From Lachancea dasiensis (lineage: Eukaryota > Ascomycota > Saccharomycetes > Saccharomycetales > Saccharomycetaceae), in NCBI GenBank assembly GCA_900074725.1, contig LT598454.1:502854-566853 (forward strand): DNA of 64,000 bases, given 5' to 3'. Positions 8,965-19,023 of the stretch are shown here, piece after piece. The notes under the pieces were generated by a model, which did no database searches, was not told where the DNA came from, and worked only from the letters and a program-made list of their open reading frames with translations. A program made the position numbers and the translations under genes. Within the stretch, counting starts at the first letter, position 1. Each line of letters begins with the position of its first letter.

Positions 8965-9360
8965 TCGCCGAGGCAAATTGAATCAAAGAAGAAGATGAGA
9001 GAGCGAACCCGTGTCATAAAAAAGTTGACATCAAATCTAGAGTGGTGTGAGTCAAGCCGAATGGAGCAACCGTCCCTAACACCTCTTGCCATTCTCGTGC
9101 TGGATCGATCTTCTTTCGTATACAATTATCGGCCTTTCATGAAGCAGCTTTAATCTTGAGCTACTACCCACTTAAGGGACTACTGTTTGCAATGTCACCA
9201 TAAAACCTTGGACAACTCAGCACGTAGACTACTTTGGGAATTGCTTCAAATTTAAGCGAATCTGTGACCTGTCGGGAGTTTGTGGGACGTCAAGTTAATT
9301 GAAAAGCAAAGCTGGGCCTTTAAGAATATACCTTGTGCCGAGCATCAAAGCCCATCTGCG
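8965..9360. other. SGF11-RMD5 intergenic
   Basis: A 396-bp gap between two same-strand genes. It must hold the RMD5 promoter. The RMD5 frame is open upstream to about 9280 without an ATG. No RNA gene or repeat is seen. Confidence 0.4.
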
Positions 9361-10572
9361 ATGTCTGAACTTTTAGGAACCCTGGAAAGTGAGTATAACA
9401 AGTTGTTAGAGGGGGCGTCTCCTAGCAAAACACATCTGAAGAAAGTCTTGGAAGACACCCACGAGTTTAGGCTGAATGTCAAACGGCTTAAGGGCTACTT
9501 GACCAAACAGGTGCAGGAAGAGCGGGAAAAGGATACGCCGACACCAGCGACAAAGCTCGCTAAGAAGCAACAAGTGGCCGTTGATAAGCTGAACAGACTG
9601 CATAAGAACTGGGACAGCGGGATCAAAAAAAGCACCAAGCTTGCGACGCAACAATACTCCAAATTTCAAAAAAATGCTTTGAACAAGGTATACGATTTCG
9701 AACTTGATCAAGTATATACAAACAAGTTTGATCCGGGTGCTCGGGAGCACATTGAGCGCGCCATAGGTCTCCACATTTCCCGATACAATGTCAGCCAAAT
9801 TCCAGAGCAGGACTCTGAAGGAATGGTAAGGTATTTGGACCATGTTTATGGCGTAGATCCCCGAGTTTCCACCAATTTCGTTCAAATGGCCGAAATAGTG
9901 GGACAACTACGTAAGGACAATTTGGATACATGTATGGAATGGTGCACAAAAGGTTCGAATCTGGAATTTGAGCTCCATCTGTTAAAAGCGATGTTTCTCC
10001 TTGAGAGTGGTGATAAACTGGCCACTTACCAATACCTACTCAAATCCATACCCGATTTCATGCAAAAAACCCAAAAAAAGTCTGTACGACACCGCGTAGC
10101 TCCTCTGCTCGCCCAACTGGTAGTTTCGACTGGGGGGGATCTAAAGTTGGAAGAACAACGCAACAACTGCGTGGATTTACTAACCCGGGAGTATTGTGAT
10201 CGAAATAATTTACCTTTTAACTCCTCGTTATTCTTGGTGGTTATGAGTGGTATCATTTCTTTTCAGTTTTTCATCAAATATAAAACCTTACAGGCAGTGC
10301 GCCATGTCGACTGGAGCACCGAAAACGAGCTACCATTTCATGTCAAACTTCCAGATTTTCTTACAAACTTCCACCCCATTTTCATATGTCCCGTTCTCAA
10401 AGAAGAAACCACAGAAGAAAACCCACCATATGCTCTACCTTGTCACCATGTTATATCCAAGTTCAGTCTGGATAAACTCAGTAAGAACGGGACCTGCAAC
10501 TTCAAATGCCCCTATTGTCCCGTTACAGGCGCTCGTGGTAAGACTAGTAAAGTCAATTTTGTTATGTTATAG
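9361..10572 (+). CDS. RMD5: GID ubiquitin ligase subunit Rmd5/Gid2
   Basis: RING-like subunit of the GID E3 ligase, which marks gluconeogenic enzymes such as fructose-1,6-bisphosphatase for degradation after glucose is added. The 403-residue protein has an N-terminal helical region, a CTLH-type middle (around SNLEFELHLLKAM), and a C-terminal degenerate RING: ICPVLKEET, PCHHVISK, then CPYCP. The segment ISFQFFIKYKTLQAV is conserved with S. cerevisiae Rmd5. The start MSELL matches S. cerevisiae MSELLDSF; an upstream in-frame extension to 9280 lacks an ATG. In S. cerevisiae RMD5 (YDR255C) lies next to CTA1; here SGF11 from the other ohnolog block sits between them, the interleaving expected of an unduplicated genome. 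Confidence 0.95.
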   Translation: MSELLGTLESEYNKLLEGASPSKTHLKKVLEDTHEFRLNVKRLKGYLTKQVQEEREKDTPTPATKLAKKQQVAVDKLNRLHKNWDSGIKKSTKLATQQYSKFQKNALNKVYDFELDQVYTNKFDPGAREHIERAIGLHISRYNVSQIPEQDSEGMVRYLDHVYGVDPRVSTNFVQMAEIVGQLRKDNLDTCMEWCTKGSNLEFELHLLKAMFLLESGDKLATYQYLLKSIPDFMQKTQKKSVRHRVAPLLAQLVVSTGGDLKLEEQRNNCVDLLTREYCDRNNLPFNSSLFLVVMSGIISFQFFIKYKTLQAVRHVDWSTENELPFHVKLPDFLTNFHPIFICPVLKEETTEENPPYALPCHHVISKFSLDKLSKNGTCNFKCPYCPVTGARGKTSKVNFVML

Positions 10573-10599
10573 TCTAGCATAATCAGTAGGCACTTTCGT

Positions 10600-10893
10600 T
10601 CAAATGTTCAAATAATCTGCAACTAGCAACAATTCCAACGACATTTCCGTCGGGACCTCAAACTCAGGTAAGTCTTCGTCCTCTGTGGCGTCAATATACT
10701 TATAGCGATATTCCAGATAGTCTGCAACTTTCTCTAGAACATGCGGGTCTATCTCCTTCAATTCGACTCTCCTCTGATGACCTTCCATGAACGCACTGGA
10801 AAGCATATTCTTCAACACGGGTGATATCGAAGCTGCTTCAAGCGATATCGTAAATTCAGCGTCGTTCTTCGAAACAAGGACGATGTCAGACAT
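10600..10893 (-). CDS. ELC1: Elongin C homolog Elc1
   Basis: Small BTB/Skp1-fold protein that links substrate receptors to Cul3-type cullin ligases; in yeast it works in degradation of stalled RNA polymerase II and with Rad7 in repair. The 97 residues align along their length with S. cerevisiae Elc1: LVSKNDAEFTI, ISPVLKNML, VELKEIDPHVLEKVADYLEY, and the signature ending FEVPTEMSLELLLVADYLNI. I place the start at the ATG giving MSDIVLVSK, matching S. cerevisiae MSQDFVTLVSK; the frame runs on upstream to 10935 but only from TTG. Its stop lies 27 bp from the convergent RMD5 stop. It corresponds to YPL046C. Confidence 0.94.
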   Translation of the reverse strand: MSDIVLVSKNDAEFTISLEAASISPVLKNMLSSAFMEGHQRRVELKEIDPHVLEKVADYLEYRYKYIDATEDEDLPEFEVPTEMSLELLLVADYLNI

Positions 10894-11029
10894 AAGCGAA
10901 AGATCGAAGTATTTTGAGTAGCTCGTTTTGTCCAAAATATTTGGTTAATTAATGTCTTTAAAACAAGTCTAGTTTGTAATAATAGGGCCAACTCAAGTGA
11001 TATAGTGGAGCTACCGGTTTAGAGCATCA

Positions 11030-13441
11030 ATGAGCGTTAAGAACCCAAGCTTAGGATGGGAGCGGCTACAGGATGTGTATTATAGAAATAGAGAACTCTG
11101 CAAATTAAGCATACCACCTGGAACGGAATTTAAGCTCAAACTAACAACCACGTTACTTGCTGTCGAGGCGGATAATTTTATTGAGATATTCCACTACGGA
11201 GGCCAAAGCCTTGCTAGGATTGATTTGAACACAGCACCTACCAAAATTATATGCTATGATTTTGATTACGAAGACGAAGGATCTCTCATAATGGCCCTTA
11301 GTGATCGAATAAGGGTTTACTACAACTGGTATCCGATGCAGTTTCGAGACTATCTTCTACCCGATCATATTGAAGACACTATATGGGATTACAAAAATCG
11401 GGTAGTAGTGCTTTCTTCATCTCAGGACCTCTATAAGTTTGATGGGCAGCAAATAGTTAGAATCTGTGAGAACAATGAACGTTTCACGCTACTGACCAAA
11501 AACCACTGGGATTGCAACGGTAAATTAGCTGTATTATTGGGTTTTGATCGTATCTTCCATCTTTCGGTTGAGTCGCAGAAGCTGGAGGCAGATAACGTTG
11601 AAGAAGCATGGCATTCAGTGGTAGTATCCCCCCAGGGCCTGGTATGCTTATACAATGCAAAGTCATACGGGTCGAGGATTTACAAGAAGGGCAGTATCTT
11701 GCCAATGGACATAATGCTAGAGTCCCATCCTGAGAAAATACTCTGGTGTGCAAACGATACAATTGCATGTTCATTCAATGGCGATGAGATCAAGCTTTAT
11801 GGTCCAGACTCCTCCAGTGTTACATTTTGGTACCCAGAAGGGCTACTTGAATTGGAAACAGATTCAAGAGGACTTAGAGTGGTTACCGCCGATAAGGTTA
11901 ACTTTATTTCTAGAGTCGGCAAAGAAACAGCGAGTGTCTTTCTGATGGGGTCGACGGAACCTGGCTCAATTCTATTAGATTCCGTGACCTTTTTATCAAC
12001 CCAAACCCCTCGCGCAGTTGAAAACCTCAAGATAATCAATCTTGATCAAGGTGTTGCCGAGTGCTTGGAGGCCACACTTGATGAATTAGAACCATACTGG
12101 CAAAAAAAACTTCTCTCTGCGGCCGTTTTTGGTAAGAGCTCTCTTCCCAGAGAGTCCCAGAACTCCAGTCTTTTTGTTGACGCGTGTGATAAAGTTAGGG
12201 TTCTCAACATGCTAACCGAAAAGGGAATAATACTCACGGCTAAACACCTAGAACTACTTGGTATAGATAAATTGATATCCCGGTTGATCAAATCAGGGAA
12301 CTTCCATGAGAGCGTCATGATTTGCAAATTTCTCAAAGTACGTGGCAAGCTACCTAAGATTTTTTCAGCGTGGGCAAGTGCTAAGATCCTATTGTCTTCC
12401 GATTTAGATGACGAATCCATTTTGGAATCCATTGTGAAGCTTGCTGAAAGCCTACCCGTCAAAGTTTCGATGGCTAGTGTGGCTACTACCGCATTCAATG
12501 AGGGTCGGCCAACCCTATCTAAGAAATTGGCAAAAAGAGAGCCATTGCCCGCAGTTGAACTCTCATTGCTTCTAGAGCTTGACGAATGTGAACTTGCTTT
12601 GGATGAGGGGCTACGGCTCGGAATCCCTGAAATGACACTATCGGTTTTGTTGACGCTCAAAGAACGGCTTACTGTTGCTCAATTCACTAAAATTATTATG
12701 TTGATAATGCGAGAGGACCAGCTCTTCGCATATTTTTGCAGAAATGACGTCAACTACTTAATTGACTTTTATCGTCAAGCAGATCAGCTTCCTGATCTCG
12801 CTTACGCCTTGTGGCTTCAAGGCGCTTCCCGGGGGACTTCAAGTGAGTGCGTACCACTAGTAAAGGAACTTTACAACAGAGTTGCTAACGATTCTCTGTT
12901 AAAAAATGATCAGAGCATTTTAGAAAGGCAGGTTTCGGTCGTGGAGTTCCAGAAGTCCTTGGAACAAACTCATCAACTCAGCGTAATTAATTCAAGTTTG
13001 GACGATACACTGAGACAGTTGATAACCAAGCACCTTGACAAGCAGTTGGCATCCTGCGTCAAAAAATTTAGGATACCGGAAACCAAGTTATACCACTTGA
13101 AGTGCCAGGTTCTGAGTGAACAGCAAAGATTTGACGATCTTCACAAATTTGCGCTAGAAAAGAAGTCGCCCATTGGTTACATCCCTTTTTTTAAAAGTTG
13201 TCTTCGGCAAAAACGGAAGAAGGAAGCTGCAATCTACGTTCGCATGATAAGTGGAGCTCAATATGATAAAAAACTCGACATGTATTTGCAGTGCGAATCG
13301 TTTTACGACGCAATTCAATTAGCGGCTAAAGAAAAAGATATCCCAAATCTCAAGAGAGTTTACAAGCTCGTCCCCCCAAATGAGCCACAGCTAAAAGCAC
13401 TTATCACAGAACATATGGATAAGTTTGGCAGTCAACGCTAG
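11030..13441 (+). CDS. VPS16: HOPS/CORVET tethering subunit Vps16
   Basis: Core subunit of the HOPS and CORVET tethers that dock endosomes and vacuoles for fusion; it binds the SM protein Vps33. The 803-residue length fits the family (S. cerevisiae 798). The N-terminal half (about 1-400) should be a beta-propeller; LGWERLQDVYYR at 8-19 is the characteristic opening. The C-terminal half is an alpha-solenoid with segments such as LSVLLTLKERL and ALEKKSPIGYIPFFKSC near the end. The divergent partner on the left is ELC1 (137 bp between starts); order ELC1-VPS16 matches YPL046C-YPL045W. Its TAG overlaps the TAG of convergent CHL4 in a shared CTAG. Confidence 0.95.
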   Translation: MSVKNPSLGWERLQDVYYRNRELCKLSIPPGTEFKLKLTTTLLAVEADNFIEIFHYGGQSLARIDLNTAPTKIICYDFDYEDEGSLIMALSDRIRVYYNWYPMQFRDYLLPDHIEDTIWDYKNRVVVLSSSQDLYKFDGQQIVRICENNERFTLLTKNHWDCNGKLAVLLGFDRIFHLSVESQKLEADNVEEAWHSVVVSPQGLVCLYNAKSYGSRIYKKGSILPMDIMLESHPEKILWCANDTIACSFNGDEIKLYGPDSSSVTFWYPEGLLELETDSRGLRVVTADKVNFISRVGKETASVFLMGSTEPGSILLDSVTFLSTQTPRAVENLKIINLDQGVAECLEATLDELEPYWQKKLLSAAVFGKSSLPRESQNSSLFVDACDKVRVLNMLTEKGIILTAKHLELLGIDKLISRLIKSGNFHESVMICKFLKVRGKLPKIFSAWASAKILLSSDLDDESILESIVKLAESLPVKVSMASVATTAFNEGRPTLSKKLAKREPLPAVELSLLLELDECELALDEGLRLGIPEMTLSVLLTLKERLTVAQFTKIIMLIMREDQLFAYFCRNDVNYLIDFYRQADQLPDLAYALWLQGASRGTSSECVPLVKELYNRVANDSLLKNDQSILERQVSVVEFQKSLEQTHQLSVINSSLDDTLRQLITKHLDKQLASCVKKFRIPETKLYHLKCQVLSEQQRFDDLHKFALEKKSPIGYIPFFKSCLRQKRKKEAAIYVRMISGAQYDKKLDMYLQCESFYDAIQLAAKEKDIPNLKRVYKLVPPNEPQLKALITEHMDKFGSQR

Positions 13442-14547
13442 CCGCTGCTGCAATGTCGAAATTCGCCGTTTATTATCACCCCATTGCGTGGACCGTTTTC
13501 ACCTGTCGCCCATCCTGGGACGTTTTCGAGATCCATATAACCTTGATCGCATAACTCATGTAAACCACCAAATACGTCGGACCCGAAAAGTTTAATTTTG
13601 AAACCAGAATTTTGGCCACTGTTAGACTTGCTTCGAATGTCAAAGTCTACCCTTGGTACTGCTAAACGAGAGTTATATTTTGATAGAGAACCCAAACTAT
13701 GCGAATATGCGCTACCTTTAAATCTGAGCATCGACCTTTGCTTTGGGTCAGTGACACCGAGAGGGTGGCGAAGTCGAGCCTTGTCCAGGGGTGAATTTTC
13801 AATGTTGCTATCAGCGTATGTGCTCCACGGTCCCAACGAATTAGCTTCTCGAGTAAGTCCTGTTAAAGCAGCAACTGTGTGCAAATTACGCACAGCTGTT
13901 TTATGAGTCTTTTCAAGTGTCAAGCATTTCTTTTGGCACGCAAACCTAGTAACGCTGTTAATTATGAGTTTCGTGTATACGTCTGTGCCCGCAGAGACGA
14001 TTATATGCGATGAATTGAATGGGATCATAATGTAGGTGGGCGCGCGACTGGCGAACTTGGAATCTTTTCCGGCATCTTGAATTAGTTCGAATAGCTGTAC
14101 GCGAATACAAATCAACGGGAGCCCTGGATAGGAATATATGAAAGCATGAATATCAAAAATTTCTCGCAAATCGCTTTCGAGCGCGGAAACTAGTCGTTCA
14201 GGGATGATATGGAGAGTTGCCGGGCGTTTCTCTCGGTCAAATGCTGCCATGGGTACCCACTTATACAAATTCGGGTTCTCAAACAAAACATAGCAATCGA
14301 GTTCCGCAAAATGTTGAAAGCTTGAGCCTTCACTGCAAAGTGATGCAGCTATATGTCGGCACATCTTCTGGTCCGTGCTTTTCTTCAATCCAGAAATATT
14401 CATTTTTGAAAACCAACTTGCCAGAGCCCGTTGTTTCCGGCCACCCTGCTGCAACCATTTACAGGCCAATTCTCGTCGAGTTTCGGCTGAAATTCGAAGC
14501 AGTTTTCTGTAAAAAGTATTGTCGCTCACAGTTGATGCAAGGTTCAT
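13438..14547 (-). CDS. CHL4: Inner kinetochore protein Chl4 (CENP-N)
   Basis: CENP-N homolog that pairs with Iml3 (CENP-L) in the Ctf19/CCAN inner kinetochore complex and helps load cohesin at centromeres. The best markers are near the C-terminus: FGSDVFGGLHELCD, then VPGWATGENGPRNG, matching S. cerevisiae FGGLHELCD and VPGWLAGENG. The middle carries AELDCYVLFENPNLYKWVP, similar to AEIDCHLMISKPEKFKWLP, and LGPWSTYADSN. I use the ATG at 14547, giving 369 residues; the frame continues 12 codons upstream only to a GTG. The protein is shorter than S. cerevisiae Chl4 (458), with the loss in the middle linker. It corresponds to YDR254W, and it is divergent from NOP4. Confidence 0.92.
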   Translation of the reverse strand: MNLASTVSDNTFYRKLLRISAETRRELACKWLQQGGRKQRALASWFSKMNISGLKKSTDQKMCRHIAASLCSEGSSFQHFAELDCYVLFENPNLYKWVPMAAFDREKRPATLHIIPERLVSALESDLREIFDIHAFIYSYPGLPLICIRVQLFELIQDAGKDSKFASRAPTYIMIPFNSSHIIVSAGTDVYTKLIINSVTRFACQKKCLTLEKTHKTAVRNLHTVAALTGLTREANSLGPWSTYADSNIENSPLDKARLRHPLGVTDPKQRSMLRFKGSAYSHSLGSLSKYNSRLAVPRVDFDIRSKSNSGQNSGFKIKLFGSDVFGGLHELCDQGYMDLENVPGWATGENGPRNGVIINGEFRHCSSG

Positions 14548-14769
14548 CTTTGTCACCCTGATAATGAAGAACAGCCTCGACACAAAAATCGAAAAGAAAT
14601 GAGGCTCGCTAACTCTTTTTAAAATACAAGGCTTCCTCCAAATCAGCGACTGCTTCCGTGACAGTAAAGCTCTTGCAGGTGGATGGTATGAATATGGGTT
14701 TGTTTACCATTTAAATCTACGCCAAGAGCATCGCGATTGCTCGTTTGAAATGCTATCATCAACCTTGCA

Positions 14770-14780
14770 TGAAAATTTTC
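14770..14780. promoter_or_regulatory. RRPE element of NOP4
   Basis: TGAAAATTTTC is an exact ribosomal RNA processing element, the Stb3-bound motif found ahead of yeast ribosome-biogenesis genes. It lies 125-135 bp before the NOP4 ATG and upstream of two PAC sites, the usual arrangement. Confidence 0.75.
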
Positions 14781-14806
14781 TGGCCCTAACTACTAGGTAT
14801 GCTCAT

Positions 14807-14832
14807 CTCATCGCATTAAGCTTGCTCATCGC
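14807..14832 (-). promoter_or_regulatory. Two PAC elements of NOP4
   Basis: CTCATCGC occurs at 14807-14814 and again at 14825-14832; each is the reverse complement of the PAC core GCGATGAG bound by Dot6/Tod6. They lie 73-98 bp before the NOP4 ATG. With the RRPE they predict coregulation of NOP4 with the ribosome-biogenesis regulon. Confidence 0.78.
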
Positions 14833-14904
14833 CGAATCCAGTTGATCAACCCATCTGATAAACAGGTACCTCAACAAGTTTCCTGGTTTATATTTTTAGA
14901 CAGC

Positions 14905-17013
14905 ATGGCATCTGAACATGAGAGTCAGCCTAACGTAAGAAATGGCGCCGCCAACAGAGATGATTTTCTAGACATGAAGACTTTGTTCGTGCGGTCAATT
15001 CCATTTGATGCGACTGATGAAGAGCTAGCCACTTTTTTCGCTGATCTAGCGCCTATAAAGCATGCTGTGATAGTTAAAGATGATGAGAAGAACTCTAGAG
15101 GCTTTGGTTTCGTGAGCTTTGCTGTCGAAGACGACACTAAAGAAGCTTTGAGTAAAGCCCGGAAGGCCAAATTCAAGGGCAGACTGCTGCGTGTGGATAT
15201 TGCCAAGAGAAGAGACAGATCAGGGAGTGGCCAGAAGAGAGCTGAGCCTGTGAAAACGGCGGAAGAACGTGAAAATGAGCTACTTGGTGGTAAAGCTAAG
15301 CTTATTGTTAGAAACATGCCGTGGAGTGTGCGTAATCCAGATCAATTGAAGAAGATATTCATGCGTTTCGGTACCGTTGTTGAGGCAAAAATACCTAAGA
15401 AACCTGATGGAAAGTTGTGTGGGTTTGCGTTTGTCACGATGAAAAAGCTTGCCGCGTGTAAGAAAGCTATTGAGGAATCCAAGGGCCTTAAAATAGATGG
15501 AAGACCAGTGGCTGTTGACTTTGCGATACAAAAGAATAAATGGGAAGAACACAAACAGGAGAATATCACGATACCTGCGCAAGAGTCGGACACTGACAGC
15601 CATGGAGAAGAACAGGAAGAAAGCGATGCTGAGAGTGATAGCTTGGAGGATGAGCAAGACAGTGAAGATGACGAAGATCAAGAAGCGGGTGATGACAACA
15701 CTAGAGACGATGAAAGCGATGAAGATGACGGGGAGCAAGCTGAATTAACCTCTGATGGGGAGTCTGATGTCCAGGACCGCCCGAAGCCAAATAGACAGGA
15801 AAACTGGTCCATCTTTGTTCGTAATGTACCTTACGATGCCACTAGGGAATCTTTGGAAGAACACTTCAGCAAATTCGGACCTGTCAAATATGCGCTGCCA
15901 GTCCAAGACAAGGAGACGGGCCTCGCTAAAGGCTCGGCTTTTGTCGCCTTCAAAAGTGCAGAAACCTTTGACGACTGTGTAAATAATGCGCCTGCATCGG
16001 GAACCACTTCTCTGTTGATAAGTGACGATGTCCCATACAAATATGTCTACGATGGGAGAATATTGTCCATTACCCCATCGCTAGACAGAGAAACTGCTGA
16101 ACGTTACGCCGAGAGAAATGCTTCGAAGAGAAAAGAAACTTTTGGCAAGGCGCCCACTGTAAGGGACAAACGTAATTTGTACCTGTTAAACGAAGGCAGA
16201 ATCACAGAAGGCTCCATACTTTCTCAACTTTTGAGCTCTAAAGATATGGAAATTAGAGAAAGCTCTTACAAACTAAGAGTGGAGCAACTCAAGAAAAATC
16301 CAGGTTTGCATCTTTCGCTTACAAGATTAGCTATAAGAAACCTCCCTAGAGCCATGACTGACAAAGCTTTGAAAGCATTAGCGCGTAAAGCCATCGTTGA
16401 GTTTGCTACGGAAGTTACTTTGAAGAAAAGACACCCTTTGAGTAAGGAGGAAATTCAAAGATCTACGAAAGAGAAATACAAGTTCATGGATGAAGATGAG
16501 ATTAATGCCAAAAAGAAGAAAGACAAGAAACAGGGTGTTGTCAGACAAGCGAAGGTAATCATGGAAGTCAAGGGCTCGACGACTGGTAGAAGTAGAGGAT
16601 ATGGATTTGTGGAATTCAGAGATCACAAGGCAGCGCTTATGGGATTAAGATGGCTAAATGCGCACGAGGTCACCAGGACTGAAGTTTTAGAAGGTCTTGA
16701 TGAAGAAGAGAAGAAGGCTGTTGATGTTGAAGGATTGAATCGTAGACGTCTTTGCGTGGAGTTTGCCATTGAGAATGCAAACGTTGTGAAGAGAAGAAGA
16801 GAAGCCACTAAAAGTGGCAAAGAAGCCAGTAAAAGGAAGTTGGAAACTAAAACGGCAGAAGCGGTCGACGATGGTGGAGTAAGGAAGAAATCGAGAAAGA
16901 ACGACACACAATCTTCTTCAAAGGAAGGTGGAGCATCTGGCAAATCGGGCGTTGATGATAAAATCAAGCGGCTCATAGGAATCAAACGTAAGAGAAAACA
17001 AGGGAGAAAATAA
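14905..17013 (+). CDS. NOP4: Nucleolar 60S biogenesis factor Nop4
   Basis: Essential nucleolar RNA-binding protein for 27S pre-rRNA processing and 60S subunit assembly. Four RRMs are visible: RRM1 at about 25-100 ([16 protein letters not shown]), RRM2 at about 130-210 ([16 protein letters not shown]), a very acidic linker at about 228-285, RRM3 at about 300-395 ([16 protein letters not shown]), and a divergent RRM4 at about 470-600 ([16 protein letters not shown]). The C-terminus is Lys/Arg-rich and ends in KRKRKQGRK. The start MASEHES was chosen as the first ATG; the frame is open 21 codons further only from TTG. The promoter has RRPE and PAC motifs, as expected. It matches YPL043W in order and in family length (702 versus 685 residues as remembered). 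Confidence 0.96.
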   Translation: MASEHESQPNVRNGAANRDDFLDMKTLFVRSIPFDATDEELATFFADLAPIKHAVIVKDDEKNSRGFGFVSFAVEDDTKEALSKARKAKFKGRLLRVDIAKRRDRSGSGQKRAEPVKTAEERENELLGGKAKLIVRNMPWSVRNPDQLKKIFMRFGTVVEAKIPKKPDGKLCGFAFVTMKKLAACKKAIEESKGLKIDGRPVAVDFAIQKNKWEEHKQENITIPAQESDTDSHGEEQEESDAESDSLEDEQDSEDDEDQEAGDDNTRDDESDEDDGEQAELTSDGESDVQDRPKPNRQENWSIFVRNVPYDATRESLEEHFSKFGPVKYALPVQDKETGLAKGSAFVAFKSAETFDDCVNNAPASGTTSLLISDDVPYKYVYDGRILSITPSLDRETAERYAERNASKRKETFGKAPTVRDKRNLYLLNEGRITEGSILSQLLSSKDMEIRESSYKLRVEQLKKNPGLHLSLTRLAIRNLPRAMTDKALKALARKAIVEFATEVTLKKRHPLSKEEIQRSTKEKYKFMDEDEINAKKKKDKKQGVVRQAKVIMEVKGSTTGRSRGYGFVEFRDHKAALMGLRWLNAHEVTRTEVLEGLDEEEKKAVDVEGLNRRRLCVEFAIENANVVKRRREATKSGKEASKRKLETKTAEAVDDGGVRKKSRKNDTQSSSKEGGASGKSGVDDKIKRLIGIKRKRKQGRK

Positions 17014-17146
17014 ACTCAGCAACCAGCATTTGATTCGTTTGTTCAAATTTTGCATTAAATAACTGTAGATTATGTGCACGGCCTTGCCGTTTTTACCTCA
17101 GGCACCTATATGACATATATAGACCATATTTGTCAAGACGTGTTCT

Positions 17147-18856
17147 TCATTTTCTTTTCTTACGTAGCGGCCCATTGGCAGCTGTCGATGACCCAGCTCG
17201 TGTGGACGAATTATTGCCGGACACAGCTGCTGCTGCGGCCGCAGCAGCAGCCAAAATCCTTTTGTTGACTCCAAGGCCTCCCAACGATGAATTTCCCACA
17301 TTTTTAGACGCCATTGATTGTGTATGCGAGGCAGTGGATTTGGCGTTTGGATTCGTCACATTCATAATGTCATTATCATTTGTGTGTATTCTTCTTGGGG
17401 GATAGTTGTAGTTTAATCCTTCAAAGACGTTTTCGCTGACAGTGGGTGCATCATTTGTAAAGTAGGAATGTTCTAGCGCATCTACGGCATCAACTCTGGT
17501 GATTGGGTCATATCGAAGCAGCTGATATAAAAGGTCCAAAGCATCTTTGTTGCGACCACCGGCAGAGTGATACCATACTGGCAAGTTATCTCTGTAACGA
17601 GGAAATTTCGAAAGGTGCTCGCATTCGGGATACTTGTGAATGTCAGGCCAACTGTTCTCGTTAGGAGATCCGAGCACCTCTAAAATCCGCTGGAGTTGAT
17701 TTCCTTGAAACGGAACGCTCTTCTTGGAATCCATTTTGGCTTCTTCACCCTTGAAGATGGGTCGCAACCCTATAAGTTCAGCAAAGATGCATCCAACCGC
17801 CCATAGATCAATAGCAGGTGTATAATGACGTGCACCTAATAGAAGCTCGGGAGCACGATACCAGATAGTGACTACAACCTTGTCACCTGTATAGAGCGTC
17901 TGAACCATATTGTGAAATTTCCTGGCCAGCCCTAAATCTCCAATCTTAACACAACCATCTACAGTTACCATAATGTTTGCAGGCTTTAAATCTCTATGCA
18001 AAATCCAATTTTGGTGTAGGTAAGATACCCCGTCTAGGATTTGCCATACTATTGATTTCAACATTTTTGGAGGAATCAAACGCTTCTCCGGGTGAGAATG
18101 GAAATGTATGATCTGTAGTAGGTCGTGTTCTGCAAATTCGGATACCATGTAAATGCTTTTATGCTCAAGAAAGATCTCAACCAGATGGGTTAGGTGTTTG
18201 TTTCGCAGTTCCCGGCACAAAGACATTTCTCGACATGCACTTTGAGATATTCCAGTATAGTGCAACTGTTCCACACCTTCCCGTTCGGTCTTGAACTTCT
18301 TTATGGCATAAAGAGACGGCAGCTTCTTCGTCGGTGATCCCAAGATAATGGAGTTTGAGACATTTGAGCCATGCGGTATTTGAGCACTAGGCTGTGATTT
18401 GTGATCGGCGTTTGTTCCCTGTGGCTGATTATTAGGGACAGAGGGGGCCGAGGAATCTGGAACTCTAGTTGACTTGTTTATCGAGTTAATATCCAAAGCG
18501 TCGTTTCCGTCCAGCGGCTGATTCAACGAGACCGGTACGGAACTCTCGTTATCAGTTAGCGAAGAAGGCGGGCTGTCCCTACCAGAAGACTTCTTCCTAG
18601 CCTTGTACACTTTTCCGTAAGTACCAGCTGCTATGTAGCCTATGATCTCGTATTTCTCCACCACTGATACTCGGTTAGCGTCTTTCCGTCTCTTGTATGG
18701 TCCGATTGAGAATATGCTATTGTTGGCCATCAGCAAAGGCTTACCACTATTAGATGTTGCTCCCTTAGAGTCACTCATCTGTTGTTGCCATGTACTTTGG
18801 GAGCTCCCCTGGGGGTGATGGTAGAAATTAGAGCCTTGACTTTGAGCACCGTACAT
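17147..18856 (-). CDS. SSN3: Mediator kinase Ssn3/Srb10 (CDK8)
   Basis: Cyclin-dependent kinase of the Mediator kinase module; with Ssn8 (cyclin C) it phosphorylates RNA polymerase II and transcription factors. In 569 residues I see a Gly-rich loop [11 protein letters not shown] (about 74-85), a lineage-variable insert of about 100 residues, the catalytic lysine in YAIKKFK (about 184), the CDK8-type alpha-C motif [15 protein letters not shown] (about 286), DLGLAR in place of DFGLAR as in CDK8 kinases (about 305), and VTIWYRAPE (about 328). A polyalanine run [11 protein letters not shown] near 537 is shared with S. cerevisiae. The start MYGAQSQ matches the short S. cerevisiae N-terminus; upstream frame lacks ATG. 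It corresponds to YPL042C and is convergent with NOP4. Confidence 0.96.
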   Translation of the reverse strand: MYGAQSQGSNFYHHPQGSSQSTWQQQMSDSKGATSNSGKPLLMANNSIFSIGPYKRRKDANRVSVVEKYEIIGYIAAGTYGKVYKARKKSSGRDSPPSSLTDNESSVPVSLNQPLDGNDALDINSINKSTRVPDSSAPSVPNNQPQGTNADHKSQPSAQIPHGSNVSNSIILGSPTKKLPSLYAIKKFKTEREGVEQLHYTGISQSACREMSLCRELRNKHLTHLVEIFLEHKSIYMVSEFAEHDLLQIIHFHSHPEKRLIPPKMLKSIVWQILDGVSYLHQNWILHRDLKPANIMVTVDGCVKIGDLGLARKFHNMVQTLYTGDKVVVTIWYRAPELLLGARHYTPAIDLWAVGCIFAELIGLRPIFKGEEAKMDSKKSVPFQGNQLQRILEVLGSPNENSWPDIHKYPECEHLSKFPRYRDNLPVWYHSAGGRNKDALDLLYQLLRYDPITRVDAVDALEHSYFTNDAPTVSENVFEGLNYNYPPRRIHTNDNDIMNVTNPNAKSTASHTQSMASKNVGNSSLGGLGVNKRILAAAAAAAAAVSGNNSSTRAGSSTAANGPLRKKRK

Positions 18857-19023
18857 GTTTGAGTCCAACGTTGTCAATTTTACGTTCAAATCAAGGTGGT
18901 TCGATTCATTAACATTGAATCATCTTTAGTAAGGTTAATAAAAGGAGGTCTACAATGACTACTTCGTCTTGGTACACGCGGTCACGCTATATAGAGTTTT
19001 ACTGATGCTAATGGTGTCTATAC

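Larger units (their letters stand above)
14548..14904. other. CHL4-NOP4 divergent promoter region
   Basis: A 357-bp shared upstream region. It holds one RRPE and two PAC elements near NOP4, listed separately. No coding gene is seen. Confidence 0.6.

Noticed and set aside
12046-12660. 204-codon open frame antisense to VPS16
   Set aside because: It lies wholly inside a well-supported gene on the other strand, is Ser-rich from reversed codons and has no family resemblance.
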